Positions 33,038-42,560 are shown, counted from the stretch's first letter. The stretch is 43,017 bases of DNA from Spirochaetota bacterium (GCA_026415295.1 JAOAHJ010000025.1:1-43017), one strand, 5' to 3'. Numbers and translations: made by a program. Notes: generated from the sequence alone by a model not told the origin.

Positions 33038-33097
33038 TTGACAAAAATAAAGAGTGTATTACTTATATATGTATATATATACATATATATGTATATA
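33038..33097 (+). promoter_or_regulatory. Promoter and multi-site palindromic operator of the ABC/YtrA-type operon
   Basis: TTGACA at 33038-33043 is followed, after about 19 bp, by TTATAT near 33063-33068. The -10 runs into a perfect 26-bp palindrome at 33064-33089 with core TGTATATATATACA (33070-33083). The TGTA/TACA boxes at 33070, 33080 and 33090 repeat every 10 bp, on one face of the helix. The gene at the end of this operon encodes a GntR/YtrA repressor, which would bind here and shut off the promoter. Confidence 0.6.
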
Positions 33098-33178
33098 TTT
33101 ATTTTAATATTAATTTGATTTTTGATTAAAAGAACAAATTTTAAATATTTTTAATTAGTATGCTTATAAGGAGGATTC

Positions 33179-34024
33179 ATGATAACAATAAAAAATTTGT
33201 CATTTTCTTATCCTAAACATAAAGTTTTCGATTCCTTAGAAATGAATTTAGAAAGTGGGAAAATATATGGATTGCTTGGGAAAAATGGTTCTGGTAAAAC
33301 AACATTGTTTAAATTAATATCTGGAGTTCTTTTACCTGAATCAGGAAATATTGAAATAGATGGATTTAATACTATTTCTAGATCATTTAAAATTTATAAT
33401 GAAATATTTTTTTATCCAGAGGAAATATTTATCCCTGAAATGAAGATTAATGAATTTATTAATGTTTTTTCTGCATTTTATGAAAGGTTTAATAAAGATA
33501 AACTTTATAATTTATTAAAATTTATGGAGATACCTGAAGATTATCAAATATCAAAGTTATCTTATGGAATGTTGAAAAAATTTTATTTAATTTTTGCTCT
33601 TTCAACTGAAAATAAGATTTATCTTTTAGATGAACCTACAATAGGTCTTGATATTCCTTCAAAAAGTCAGTTTAGAAAAATTATACTTGATTCCTTACAA
33701 GAAGATAGAATATTTATAATATCTTCTCATCAGGTTAAAGATTTTAATAGACTTCTTGATGAAGTTATAATAATAGATAATGGAAAAATAATTTTTAAAA
33801 AAGAAATGGAATACATTAATGAAAATTATGGGGTACTATTTCTTCCTAAGGATTATCCAAATAGAGACTATATATTATATGAAGAAGAGGTAATTTCAGG
33901 AAAAATTTGTATAGTGGATAAAAGAAAAATGATTGGATTACCTGAAAATGTAAATATTCAGGATATTGATTTAGAGATACTTTTTAATTTTGTATTGACT
34001 TGCAAAGATAAATTAAGTTTTTAA
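33179..34024 (+). CDS. ABC transporter ATPase (BcrA/YtrB type)
   Basis: 281 residues. Walker A GKNGSGKTTL (34-43), Walker B IYLLDEPTIGLD and switch SSHQ are canonical; the signature reads LSYGMLKKF, as in the GntR-linked exporter group. The C-terminal 70 residues form an extra domain of the type found in BcrA/YtrB. With the permease at 35120 it should make a small exporter, of the kind tied to resistance to cell-wall-active peptides or to envelope stress. AAGGAGG right before the ATG gives strong translation. First gene of a four-gene operon under the operator at 33064-33097. Confidence 0.92.
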   Translation: MITIKNLSFSYPKHKVFDSLEMNLESGKIYGLLGKNGSGKTTLFKLISGVLLPESGNIEIDGFNTISRSFKIYNEIFFYPEEIFIPEMKINEFINVFSAFYERFNKDKLYNLLKFMEIPEDYQISKLSYGMLKKFYLIFALSTENKIYLLDEPTIGLDIPSKSQFRKIILDSLQEDRIFIISSHQVKDFNRLLDEVIIIDNGKIIFKKEMEYINENYGVLFLPKDYPNRDYILYEEEVISGKICIVDKRKMIGLPENVNIQDIDLEILFNFVLTCKDKLSF

Positions 34025-34059
34025 TAAATATTCAATATATAAGAGAAGAAGGAGATAAA

Positions 34060-35097
34060 ATGAAAAAAGAAATTAAGTATTTATTAATTATTGGCTTAAT
34101 ATTTATTTTTATTTTAATTTTATGTTCATATTTATTGACAATAAAAAGAAAAAATGTAGATAAAGATTTTAAAAGTGCAAATTTTAAATTTAATAATTAT
34201 ATAAATAATATAACAGAAGAACTTATAGAAAAAAAATTAAAATATAAATATTTTGAAGAGAAATTTTCGGAGTTTAATAATTTAGAAGAGTTAAAAAATA
34301 TAGATATAGAATTAATAAATATTAACTTAAAATTTAAAAAAAGTGATACTTCAACTATAAGAGTTGAAACAAGGCTTACTTATCATTCTAAATCTGAAGA
34401 AGATCTGAAAAAATATATAGATGAATATAACAAAGATATAAAAATAGAAAAGGATAGCTTTGTTATCAATTTTAGCCCTAAGAATAAATTTTATGGACCT
34501 GATATATTTAAAAATATAAATATTATAATAACTGGAGATATTACAGTATTTGTTCCTTTAAATTTAAAGTTAGAGAAATTTATTATTGATATAGTTTCTG
34601 GAGATATTGATTTTAAAGAAGTAAATATTATGACAAAATGTGAAATTAAAGGGATTTCTGGAAATATTTCAATAGAAAAATCTGAATTTGATAAATTAAA
34701 TGTAAATCTAGTTTCAGGAGATTTTGAAATAGAAAATTCAAATATGAATTATTTATTTGTAAATAGTGTTTCTGGAAATTTTTATGCTGATCTTCTAGTT
34801 TCAAATATACAAAAATTTCAGATTAAAACTATTTCAGGCAATATTGAATTAGATGTTAATAATAATTTTGATCAAATATATCTTGAAACTGTTTCAGGAG
34901 ATATTAAATTAAATATTAAAGGTTCTTCTTTTAATGATTTCTATTTAAAAGCTAATACTCTTTCGGGTGAAATTAATATAAATGATAAAAATTATAGTCA
35001 GAAAAAAGGAGAAATTATACTAAATGAAAATATCAAAGATAAGAAAGTGATAATAAATAGTATATCAGGTGATATAAATATTAATTCTTTTAATTAA
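34060..35097 (+). CDS. DUF4097-like beta-solenoid protein with one membrane anchor
   Basis: 345 residues: an N-terminal helix (about 5-26), a charged region to about 155, then a repeated beta region. The motif [V/I/L]-S-G-[D/N/E]-[I/F] occurs eight times (VSGDI, ISGNI, VSGDF, VSGNF, ISGNI, VSGDI, LSGEI, ISGDI) every 20 residues or so, the DUF4097 'adhesin-like' repeat expected to form a right-handed beta-solenoid. The anchor should leave the solenoid outside the inner membrane. It sits between the ATPase and permease genes of an exporter, so it probably helps the exporter or senses the envelope. GGAGAT sets the ATG. Confidence 0.82.
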   Translation: MKKEIKYLLIIGLIFIFILILCSYLLTIKRKNVDKDFKSANFKFNNYINNITEELIEKKLKYKYFEEKFSEFNNLEELKNIDIELININLKFKKSDTSTIRVETRLTYHSKSEEDLKKYIDEYNKDIKIEKDSFVINFSPKNKFYGPDIFKNINIIITGDITVFVPLNLKLEKFIIDIVSGDIDFKEVNIMTKCEIKGISGNISIEKSEFDKLNVNLVSGDFEIENSNMNYLFVNSVSGNFYADLLVSNIQKFQIKTISGNIELDVNNNFDQIYLETVSGDIKLNIKGSSFNDFYLKANTLSGEININDKNYSQKKGEIILNENIKDKKVIINSISGDININSFN

Positions 35098-35119
35098 TTA
35101 TAAAGGAAAGGAGCATTAT

Positions 35120-35944
35120 ATGGAAAAAATTTATAAAATTAAAGATAATAGATTAAATTCATTTAAAGATAATTTAACAAGAATAATTAAATTTGTTAGA
35201 ATGGAATTTTATTTGAATTTGAAAGATATTTTTTTAATTTTATTTATTATTTATGGTATTATAATGATTAATTTGATATTAAATTTAATATTTAAAAAAT
35301 TTAATTATAAAAATATTATAAACATAGAACCTTTCTATTATATAGCTTTATTTGTTGGACTTATCGTTATAGTTTCAAATTCATTTACCAGAATATATGA
35401 GAAAAAGTGGACTATTTTTTATTTAACCTTACCAGGTTCAGTTTTTCAGAAAGTTTTTTCAAAATTCATTTTTTCAGTTATCATTTATTTTATAATTAAT
35501 TATCTATTTTTTATTTTTTCATATTTTATTTTATATGGGTTCACTATTATTTTTTCATTAAAAATGAAGTTATATAACTTAAATTATTTTGTTAAAATTT
35601 TCACAAACTCTTTTTTTGGATATTTTTGGATTAGTTCTATTTTCTTTTTCTTTTCTACAATTTGGGAAAAAAATTCTTTTTTTAATACTGTTCTTGTTTT
35701 ATTTTTATGTTTACTTTTTTTAAATATTTCTATTTTTTTATTAGTAGACATATTAATTAAATTGAATATAATTGATGTTTTTAATTTTCAGCTAAACTTA
35801 AACGATTTGATAGATATTTTATATAGTGAAAAAAAATATAAATTATGGACCTTCTTAATAAGAATAATATTTTATTTAATCCCCTTTGTTTTTTATATCT
35901 TGTCTTATTATTCTTATAAAAAAAAGCAAATTACTGGGAGGTAA
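35120..35944 (+). CDS. ABC transporter permease (partner of the upstream ATPase)
   Basis: 274 residues with six predicted membrane helices (first near 35-60, last near 245-265) and loops rich in K/N/F. No sequence motif names it, but topology, length and operon position fit the membrane subunit of the YtrB/BcrA-type exporter. RFKR-like charged pre-helix MEFYLNLKDIF precedes TM1. AAAGGAGC precedes the ATG. The TAA stop sits inside the ribosome site region of the next gene (GGGAGG at 35936-35941), so the regulator is translated from the same message. Confidence 0.8.
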   Translation: MEKIYKIKDNRLNSFKDNLTRIIKFVRMEFYLNLKDIFLILFIIYGIIMINLILNLIFKKFNYKNIINIEPFYYIALFVGLIVIVSNSFTRIYEKKWTIFYLTLPGSVFQKVFSKFIFSVIIYFIINYLFFIFSYFILYGFTIIFSLKMKLYNLNYFVKIFTNSFFGYFWISSIFFFFSTIWEKNSFFNTVLVLFLCLLFLNISIFLLVDILIKLNIIDVFNFQLNLNDLIDILYSEKKYKLWTFLIRIIFYLIPFVFYILSYYSYKKKQITGR

Positions 35945-35951
35945 TGAATAG

Positions 35952-36299
35952 ATGAACTTGATGGATAAGATTCCTATATATAGCAAAATTTATGAAAATA
36001 TACTTGAAAATATATTATCTGGGCAATGGAAAGAGAATGATAAAATCCCTTCTATTCGAGATCTTGCACTTTTGGCAGAAGTAAACCCAAATACAGTAAT
36101 GAAAAGTGTAAGCAAGTTAATAGATATGGAAATATTAGAAAATAAAAGAGGAATTGGTATTTTTGTTAAAGAAGGTGCTTATGAAAAGGTTTTAAATATA
36201 AAAAGAAGGGAATTTTTTGATGTACTATTGCCTATGGTTATTAAGAGAGCAAAAATATTAAATATTGATATTGTTTCTGAAATAAAAAAATATTTGTAA
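35952..36299 (+). CDS. GntR family regulator, YtrA type
   Basis: 115 residues, the short GntR form with only the winged helix-turn-helix and a small C-terminal dimer helix. IPIYSKIYENILENILSGQW, KIPSIRDLALLAEVNPNTVMKS and ENKRGIGIFV are near-consensus for YtrA-type repressors, which often sit in operons with BcrA-like exporters. GGGAGG lies 10 nt before the ATG. As the last gene of the operon it probably represses the promoter at 33038 through the palindrome at 33064-33097. The inducer is unknown. Confidence 0.93.
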   Translation: MNLMDKIPIYSKIYENILENILSGQWKENDKIPSIRDLALLAEVNPNTVMKSVSKLIDMEILENKRGIGIFVKEGAYEKVLNIKRREFFDVLLPMVIKRAKILNIDIVSEIKKYL

Positions 36300-36514
36300 T
36301 TTTTTATTAATATTTGTTTTAAAAATTAGGAATAAAATAATAAAAAATGATATTAGATAAAGTTTTTATTTACTATAATTTTTATAAGTTTACCAATTTC
36401 AATAAATATTATATTATATTAAAAAAATATCTCAAATCAATGGTAAAATTTTTTTATTTAAAAAATTAATAACAACTAAAATAATAGAGTTTTTAAATTA
36501 TAAAATTATTTTTA

Positions 36515-37819
36515 TCAATTATTTTCTTCAGATTCATTATAATTTTCTGAAACAATATTTAATGAATATATATCAAAATCAATATCAATATGTTCATTTT
36601 CGAGTTTATCGTTATTATTTAAATAAAGAACTTTAGCTGGTTTAAATCCATTGAAAGCTGTAGCAGACATAATACTATATGCTCCAATATCTGTAGATAA
36701 AATATAATCTCCAATTTCAAGATTATCAGGCAAAAATATATTTTCATCAATAATGTCAATTGAATCACATGTAGGACCAGCTAATGTATAAGGTATGAGT
36801 CTATCTTTGTATGATATATCTAAAAATTTTTTGTCCAAAGGTATAAAATTAAATTTAGCATGATCATAAATTACTCCAGAGTAACAACCATATACGCCAT
36901 CATCCAGAAAAAGAAAATTTTTTCCAAATCTTTTTGACTTGCCAATAATTTTTGTTACAAGTGTCCCACATGGACCTGAAATAATTCTTCCAGGTTCTGC
37001 TATGACCTTATATTTGTACAGCTCATATTTTTCATAAATTTCTGAAAGTTCTTCAAAAAAAGTTGCGAGATTATCAGTGCCAGACCCACCTATAGTATCA
37101 ATAGGAAATCCTCCTCCAATATCTATTACTTCTAATTCAATATTATATCTTTTGTATACGTTTTCAAAAATATATAAACAATCTTGAATCGATTTTTCAT
37201 AATTTTTTGAAGAGAAGCTTTGTGTTCCAACATGAAAAGCTACACCAATAGGATTAAAACCGAGCTCTCTAGCAAAATAAATTAATTCAATAGCATCTTC
37301 AACTGGGGCACCAAATTTTTGAGAAAGATCTGTTTGGACACCTTCAGATTTAGTAAATATTCTAACTATAGCATTTGGTATATGTTTTAGTTTGAATTCA
37401 GTTAAGTAATTTTTTAATTTAACTAGTTCATGAATATTATCAAATGTAAAAGCCCAAACTTTATTTTTGCATGCAGAATAAAGGCTTTTTTTATTTTTAA
37501 TTGGATTTGCAAGGATCATTCTGTTACCTGGAATTTTCAATCTATCAAGAAGTTCTATTTCTCCAGCAGATGCAACATCAAAATTAAAATTATATTTTTT
37601 TAATAGTTCTATAATGTACTTGTCAGCGTTTGATTTAACTGCATAAAATGGTTTTATTTTAGGAAGATAATCTTTAAATAAATTTATAGACTTTAAAATT
37701 TCTTTTTGCTGAATAATTAAAAATGGGGTAGAATGTTTTTTTAATAATTCATTTGCGATAAGAATTTTTCTTGTTACTCTTTGGTTTTTATCTTTGTCAA
37801 GTATTTCTAAATAATTCAT
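36515..37819 (-). CDS. Ornithine/diaminopimelate-type decarboxylase (fold III, ODC-like)
   Basis: 434 residues. PLP lysine K62 in PFYAVKSN, HVGTQ, the phosphate loop IGGGFP (234-239), EPGR (275-278) and the catalytic C351 in GPTCDSIDI are all present. GPTCD favours ornithine or lysine decarboxylase over diaminopimelate decarboxylase (LysA), as does the TDIGAYSIMSATAFNG segment. It would then start polyamine synthesis; other polyamine genes are not in the window. AAGGAAT precedes the ATG. Last gene of the minus-strand cluster, 111 bp after the DUF115 gene. The C-terminal 40 residues are extra and acidic. Confidence 0.9.
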   Translation of the reverse strand: MNYLEILDKDKNQRVTRKILIANELLKKHSTPFLIIQQKEILKSINLFKDYLPKIKPFYAVKSNADKYIIELLKKYNFNFDVASAGEIELLDRLKIPGNRMILANPIKNKKSLYSACKNKVWAFTFDNIHELVKLKNYLTEFKLKHIPNAIVRIFTKSEGVQTDLSQKFGAPVEDAIELIYFARELGFNPIGVAFHVGTQSFSSKNYEKSIQDCLYIFENVYKRYNIELEVIDIGGGFPIDTIGGSGTDNLATFFEELSEIYEKYELYKYKVIAEPGRIISGPCGTLVTKIIGKSKRFGKNFLFLDDGVYGCYSGVIYDHAKFNFIPLDKKFLDISYKDRLIPYTLAGPTCDSIDIIDENIFLPDNLEIGDYILSTDIGAYSIMSATAFNGFKPAKVLYLNNNDKLENEHIDIDFDIYSLNIVSENYNESEENN

Positions 37820-37930
37820 TTCTATTCCTTTAATTTATTATATTATTATATTTTTAATGAAAAATTGTTTTTAATTTTATTTAAAAATTAATAAAAATTA
37901 ATCTATAAAATTGCTTGAAATCTATTTAAA

Positions 37931-39811
37931 TTAATTTTCTAAAATGTAAAGAATTTTATCAAGACTTTTATAAATATTTTTATAAAAATTTAGTGAATTA
38001 TATAAAAATTTTTCACTATCAAAAAATTTACAAAATTCAATATCAAGTATTTCTTTTTGAATAGTTAAATTTATAATTTTAAATCCTTCTTGATAATTTG
38101 AGATTTTATCTTCTAAAAAATTTAGTTGTAATAAAATAGAATCAATACTTAAATCATTTTTTTTATATTCAAATATTTTTTGATAAAGATATATTATATT
38201 TTCAATTAAAGTTTTTAGTTGATTTAGTTCTTCCTTTAATTTTTTTATATAATTACTATATGCTTCTTTATCAAAAAGTTGAACTTTTGTACTCTTATCT
38301 TTTTTAATATTTTCATATTCTATTTTTATTTTTTTTATTAAATTTTTAATATGTCTTTTTCTTTGGAGGGAAAATCTATCAAATTTATATTTAATAATAT
38401 TTTCTGGATTTTTATAGATAAATTTTTCATTAAACAAAACATCATTTGTAAGAAAATATGTTTTATTATCAATATAATTTGAAAACCAATATGAAAACAT
38501 TTCAAATTTTACATCTGTTCTTACTATTTCCCCTTTCAAATTTTTAAATTTAAAAGGTGAATTTTTTAACATAATTTTTGATATTATATCGATATAAGTT
38601 TTTTTATAATTATCAAAATAATAAAAAATATCTTCATAAAGACAATTTTTTGAATGTAACAAATTATCTGTATATGCTAAATCAAGTCCTATTAAATATT
38701 TAATTGGTGAGTTAAACAGTTTTGCAAGGTCATAGGCTGCTGAAGTTACTGTACCACCAGAAGAAAGTTCTATACATTTTTTATTTTTAAATTTATCAAA
38801 TATAGGTATTGGATGAAAAAAAATAGAGGTAAAAATTATTACACCTTTGTATTTTTTTAAAAAAATTGGATTAATAGTTGGTGGAACAATACAAATTGGC
38901 AATTTATCTTTGGATATTTTATTTTGAATAGATAAAATGTAAGAATTATTTATGCTTTGAGCATCGAAAGATACAACGAAATCTGGATAAATTTTGTATT
39001 TTACTAATACTCTAAATGCAGTATCTACAGATATTATGATAAATTTGTCTTTTAATTTTTTTATTAATTCGATATTTTTATATAAGGAATTTCCAGCACC
39101 AATAATTAAGCATGGAATTTTATCCCCAATATTTTTTAATATAGCTACATTTGGGTAGGTTAAATAATATTTATGATTTTTTAATATATTAATTATCCAT
39201 CTTTTACCAAATTTTTTAGCAGTTTCAATATTTATCTTTTTTTTGTTTATTAAAGAAATAATTTCATCATAAAAAGGTTTAATTTTATCAAGAATTTGAA
39301 AAAGTTCTGGAGTAATGAAAATATTGCAAGATGGAAATTTTATGGATTCTATAAAATTTAAAATTTCTTCCAAATCTGATGAAAACAATAAAATTATATC
39401 TTCAAAGTTAAAAGTGTTTAATTTATTATAATCATCTCTATTATTTATAGATAATTCTAATAAATTAAAATTGCTATTATTTTTTTCTAATTTTTCTTTA
39501 ATAAGTCCCTTTTCGTGATATTTTTCTAATATAATAAAAATATATTTTTTGTTTTTATTACTTAAATTATTAAAAAAATAACTAAGTTTTAGAATAGTTT
39601 CAAATTTGCCAATTAAAACTATATTTAAATATGAATTTGAATTAATTATTTCTATGAATGATTGCTTAGTTTTTATTTCAATTTCCCTATTAAAATATAT
39701 TTTATTAATGTTTAGTTGTAAATCATCAAAGTTTTCTTTTTTATATTTTTTATTTATAAGTGTAAGAAAAATAATATTTAAGTTAATTTTTTTATTTGAA
39801 AGATAATTCAT
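37931..39811 (-). CDS. Maf/DUF115 protein (6-hydroxymethylpterin diphosphokinase MptE-like family)
   Basis: 626 residues. The DUF115 domain lies at about 220-440: IPCLIIGAGNSLYKN, FIIISVDTAFRVL, PDFVVSFDAQ, then SSGGTVTSAAYDLAKLF and YLIGLDLAYTDNLLHSKN. In Campylobacter and spirochaete-like bacteria such Maf proteins modify flagellin by adding nonulosonic acid sugars. The C-terminal 180 residues are charged and helical. No signal peptide. It starts 5 bp after the penicillin-binding-protein gene and is likely co-transcribed. No flagellin gene is in the window, so the target is unknown. Confidence 0.88.
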   Translation of the reverse strand: MNYLSNKKINLNIIFLTLINKKYKKENFDDLQLNINKIYFNREIEIKTKQSFIEIINSNSYLNIVLIGKFETILKLSYFFNNLSNKNKKYIFIILEKYHEKGLIKEKLEKNNSNFNLLELSINNRDDYNKLNTFNFEDIILLFSSDLEEILNFIESIKFPSCNIFITPELFQILDKIKPFYDEIISLINKKKINIETAKKFGKRWIINILKNHKYYLTYPNVAILKNIGDKIPCLIIGAGNSLYKNIELIKKLKDKFIIISVDTAFRVLVKYKIYPDFVVSFDAQSINNSYILSIQNKISKDKLPICIVPPTINPIFLKKYKGVIIFTSIFFHPIPIFDKFKNKKCIELSSGGTVTSAAYDLAKLFNSPIKYLIGLDLAYTDNLLHSKNCLYEDIFYYFDNYKKTYIDIISKIMLKNSPFKFKNLKGEIVRTDVKFEMFSYWFSNYIDNKTYFLTNDVLFNEKFIYKNPENIIKYKFDRFSLQRKRHIKNLIKKIKIEYENIKKDKSTKVQLFDKEAYSNYIKKLKEELNQLKTLIENIIYLYQKIFEYKKNDLSIDSILLQLNFLEDKISNYQEGFKIINLTIQKEILDIEFCKFFDSEKFLYNSLNFYKNIYKSLDKILYILEN

Positions 39812-39816
39812 TTATT

Positions 39817-41676
39817 CTAATAATTTTCCTCTTTTAATTTTAAAATAAGGTATTTAATATTTTTAAGATCTTCCCCTGGTTCAATGCTTTGATAATATAC
39901 AAAGCCTGAACCAAAAACTTTAACTTTAATTTTTAATAGATTTGCAAGATAAATGGCTTCTTTTAATGTAAGATTAACAAATGAAGGAAGCTTGCCATTT
40001 GAGTTTAAATAAATATCTTCAACCTTTTTGTAATTTGAAAATTCTTCTATAATGCTTTGAATATCTTTTTTTATTTCTACTCTATTTTCTTTAATATCAA
40101 TATAATTTTTTAGCTTAATAACTATCTCTTTAAATACTGGTGCAGCAACAGATCCTCCATAGATATTTTTTTTGGGATCGTAGAATATAATATAAATAGA
40201 ATACAATCTATTTTTATAGTTGAAAAAACCTAAAAATGAAGCTAAGTTTTTATCTTTAAAATATCCTCCTTTAGGATCAGGTATTTGAGCTGTTCCAGTT
40301 TTTCCACCTATTTGGACCCCTTCAAGATTTATAAAAGCTTCTCTTCCTGTCGAGTCTTTAGAGATTCCTTCAATTAGTAACTTTTTAATAAATTCAGAAG
40401 TATTTTCAGAAACAGTTTTATGTAGAACTATAGGTTTTTCTTCTTTAATTCCTCCACCAGAGTATTCTATTTTTTTTATTAATTTAGGAGAAAAATAGTT
40501 TCCTCCATTTATTATAGAGGAAAAAGCTGATATCATTTGAATTGCAGAAACACCTATTTCCTGACCAATATTTATTATTGCTTTAGTCATTTTGGTCCAG
40601 TTTTTGGGAGTTTTTAAAATTCCTTTTGTTTCACCAGGAAACTCTATACCAGTAATTGAACCAAAATTTAGAGTTTGTAAAAATTTAAAAAAGGTTTCTT
40701 TATTTAAGTTTTCAGCTAATTTAATAGTTCCATAATTGCATGAGTATTTAAAAGTTTTTATAAGATCTATATTGCCATGCTCTGTTAAATCTTGTATTTT
40801 AATATTTTCAGTTAATTTATAATAACCAGTACAATAATCTTTAAAATTTAAGTTAATTAACCCATATTCAAAAAGACATGAAAAGGTAAAAACTTTAAAG
40901 GCAGAACCAGGTTCATATGAATCAATGAATAAATTGTTTTTAATTTGCTCCATATTAAATAGATAGTAAAGTTCAGGATCATAAGTTGGAAATTTAACTG
41001 CTCCTAATATCTCTCCATTTAAAGCATCTTGAACTATAACTCCACACCATTGAGGTTGTTCTTCTTCAAATCTTTTTTTTAGTATTGAGTATAAAAAGAA
41101 TTGTATATTTGAATCTATTGTACTATAAATTTTATTTTCAGAATTGTATAATATGTTATTAGCAAAATACTCAATACCTTCCATACCCTGAAGATAAATA
41201 TTGCAAAAACCTATTACATTTGAAAATAATTCTCCTTGAGGATAAACTCTTTTATATTCATCTTTAAAGTAAACTTTCTTTAATTTTTTTTCTTTTAAAT
41301 TATTATATTCATCTTCAGTAAGAAATCTTTTTATCCATAAAAATCTATTTTTACTTTTTGTTTTTATTTCTTCTATTAAATTATTTTTATTAATTGATAA
41401 TATATCTTCTAGATCACTAATTATTTGTTTATCTTTTTCTAGATTAACATTTGAAGGATCAATAAAAACAGATTTATACTTATAATTGCCTGCAATTAAG
41501 ACTCCATCTCTATCAAATATAAGTCCTCTTTTTGTAATTGATGTGATATATAAATTTTCATTTTTTAGAAATTTATATTTTGAAAAAATATAAAAATATC
41601 TAATAAAAATAATAACAAATAGAATAAGTATGAATAAAATAAATTTTTTTAATCTTTCCTCAAATTGTATAAGCAT
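39817..41676 (-). CDS. Class B penicillin-binding protein with C-terminal PASTA domain (FtsI/SpoVD type)
   Basis: 619 residues: one N-terminal membrane helix (about 11-30), a dimerisation region, and a transpeptidase domain with active serine S258 in the SxxK motif SAFK, SCN at 312-314 and KTGTA from 459. A PASTA domain occupies about 562-616 (LPSFVNLTLKEAIYLANLL). It cross-links peptidoglycan, most likely at the septum. No clear ribosome site precedes the ATG at 41676. It sits between the DRTGG and DUF115 genes. mraY or mur genes are not adjacent, so the usual division cluster has been split. Confidence 0.94.
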   Translation of the reverse strand: MLIQFEERLKKFILFILILFVIIFIRYFYIFSKYKFLKNENLYITSITKRGLIFDRDGVLIAGNYKYKSVFIDPSNVNLEKDKQIISDLEDILSINKNNLIEEIKTKSKNRFLWIKRFLTEDEYNNLKEKKLKKVYFKDEYKRVYPQGELFSNVIGFCNIYLQGMEGIEYFANNILYNSENKIYSTIDSNIQFFLYSILKKRFEEEQPQWCGVIVQDALNGEILGAVKFPTYDPELYYLFNMEQIKNNLFIDSYEPGSAFKVFTFSCLFEYGLINLNFKDYCTGYYKLTENIKIQDLTEHGNIDLIKTFKYSCNYGTIKLAENLNKETFFKFLQTLNFGSITGIEFPGETKGILKTPKNWTKMTKAIINIGQEIGVSAIQMISAFSSIINGGNYFSPKLIKKIEYSGGGIKEEKPIVLHKTVSENTSEFIKKLLIEGISKDSTGREAFINLEGVQIGGKTGTAQIPDPKGGYFKDKNLASFLGFFNYKNRLYSIYIIFYDPKKNIYGGSVAAPVFKEIVIKLKNYIDIKENRVEIKKDIQSIIEEFSNYKKVEDIYLNSNGKLPSFVNLTLKEAIYLANLLKIKVKVFGSGFVYYQSIEPGEDLKNIKYLILKLKEENY

Positions 41677-41703
41677 AAAAATAATAAATAAATTATAAAA
41701 TTT

Positions 41704-42051
41704 TTAATTTTTGTTTTCAGTTATTAATTTATAAATCTCTCCAGATATTTCAAATGAGGATTTTGTAGTCTTAAAAATTGGTATATCATTTTCTGAAGCT
41801 TTTATTATAGTTTCAGGATCTGGATCAGTATTATTTGATAGTATAATTCCTGCAATATCTTTTAAAGTAGCTACAGCAATTATATTTGGATGCTTCTGGA
41901 TTGTTATCCATAGATAGTTTGATTCTATATTTGCAATAACATCAGATAGTAAATCAGAGCAGTAACCCCATGATACATCAAAATTTTTAATATCTACATC
42001 AGGGTTAACATGGATTAGATTTAATTTTTCTTTTATAATTGATAATTTCAT
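41704..42051 (-). CDS. Stand-alone DRTGG-domain protein
   Basis: 115 residues. The whole protein fits a DRTGG domain: CSDLLSDVIANIE, WITIQKHPNIIAVATLKDIAGIIL and DIPIFKTTKSSFEISGEIYKLI. Such small proteins are thought to be regulatory or ligand-sensing and often neighbour anti-sigma or hydrogenase genes elsewhere. AGGATAAAA before the ATG. It lies 105 bp after ridA and 27 bp before the penicillin-binding-protein gene. The ligand is unknown. Confidence 0.8.
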   Translation of the reverse strand: MKLSIIKEKLNLIHVNPDVDIKNFDVSWGYCSDLLSDVIANIESNYLWITIQKHPNIIAVATLKDIAGIILSNNTDPDPETIIKASENDIPIFKTTKSSFEISGEIYKLITENKN

Positions 42052-42156
42052 TTTTATCCTCTTTTAATTAATTTTAATTATAATTTTGTAATGAATTTTA
42101 AATTGATTAATTAATATAATTTCAATAAATAAAAAATAGTTGCTAATTTTTTTAAA

Positions 42157-42540
42157 TTAATCAATAAAGGCAATAGCTTCTATTTCTATGTCTGCTTCTT
42201 TTGGTAGCTTAGATACTTCTATAGTGCTTCTTGCAGGGAAATCATTTTTGAAGTATTTTGAATATACTTCGTTTACCGCTTGAAAAGTTGAAAGGTCTTT
42301 TAAAAAAATAGTTGTTTTTATAATATTGTTCAGAGTTAGATTTTTCTCCTTTAAAATATTTGAAATATTAATTAAAATCTGTTCAGTAGCTTCTTTTATA
42401 TTATTTTTTATTAATTCTTTTGTTTGCGGGTTTATTGGTAATTGGCCTGAAATAAATATTAGTTTACCAACAACAACAGCTTGAGAATATGGACCAATTG
42501 CTTCAGGGGCATTTTTTGAGTAAATAATTTCTTTGCTCAT
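42157..42540 (-). CDS. ridA: RidA family enamine/imine deaminase
   Basis: 127 residues, full length. RidA hydrolyses reactive 2-aminoacrylate and related enamines formed by PLP enzymes. AIGPYSQAVVVG near the N-terminus, FISGQLPINPQTKEL and ARSTIEVSKLPKEADIEIEAIA near the C-terminus with the catalytic arginine (PARSTIEV) are all conserved. AAGGAG precedes the ATG. A perfect tandem 15-bp repeat lies just upstream (42561-42590). Two PLP enzymes (the aminotransferase and decarboxylase) are elsewhere in the window. Confidence 0.96.
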   Translation of the reverse strand: MSKEIIYSKNAPEAIGPYSQAVVVGKLIFISGQLPINPQTKELIKNNIKEATEQILINISNILKEKNLTLNNIIKTTIFLKDLSTFQAVNEVYSKYFKNDFPARSTIEVSKLPKEADIEIEAIAFID

Positions 42541-42560
42541 ATTAAAACTCCTTTTAAATA

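Larger units (their letters stand above)
32841..33178. other. Divergent 338-bp regulatory region between fecR-like and ABC operon genes
   Basis: It contains the fecR-side hairpin at 32855-32882, two plus-strand promoter candidates, TATAAT with an extended TGA at 33005-33010 and TTGACA at 33038-33043, the palindromic operator at 33064-33097 and an AAGGAGG ribosome site at 33168-33174. I see no coding sequence in it. Confidence 0.5.

Noticed and set aside
34600-35090. Regular repeats in the DUF4097 gene as a CRISPR or DNA repeat
   Set aside because: The repeat is at protein level (SG motifs) and DNA copies differ; no spacers.
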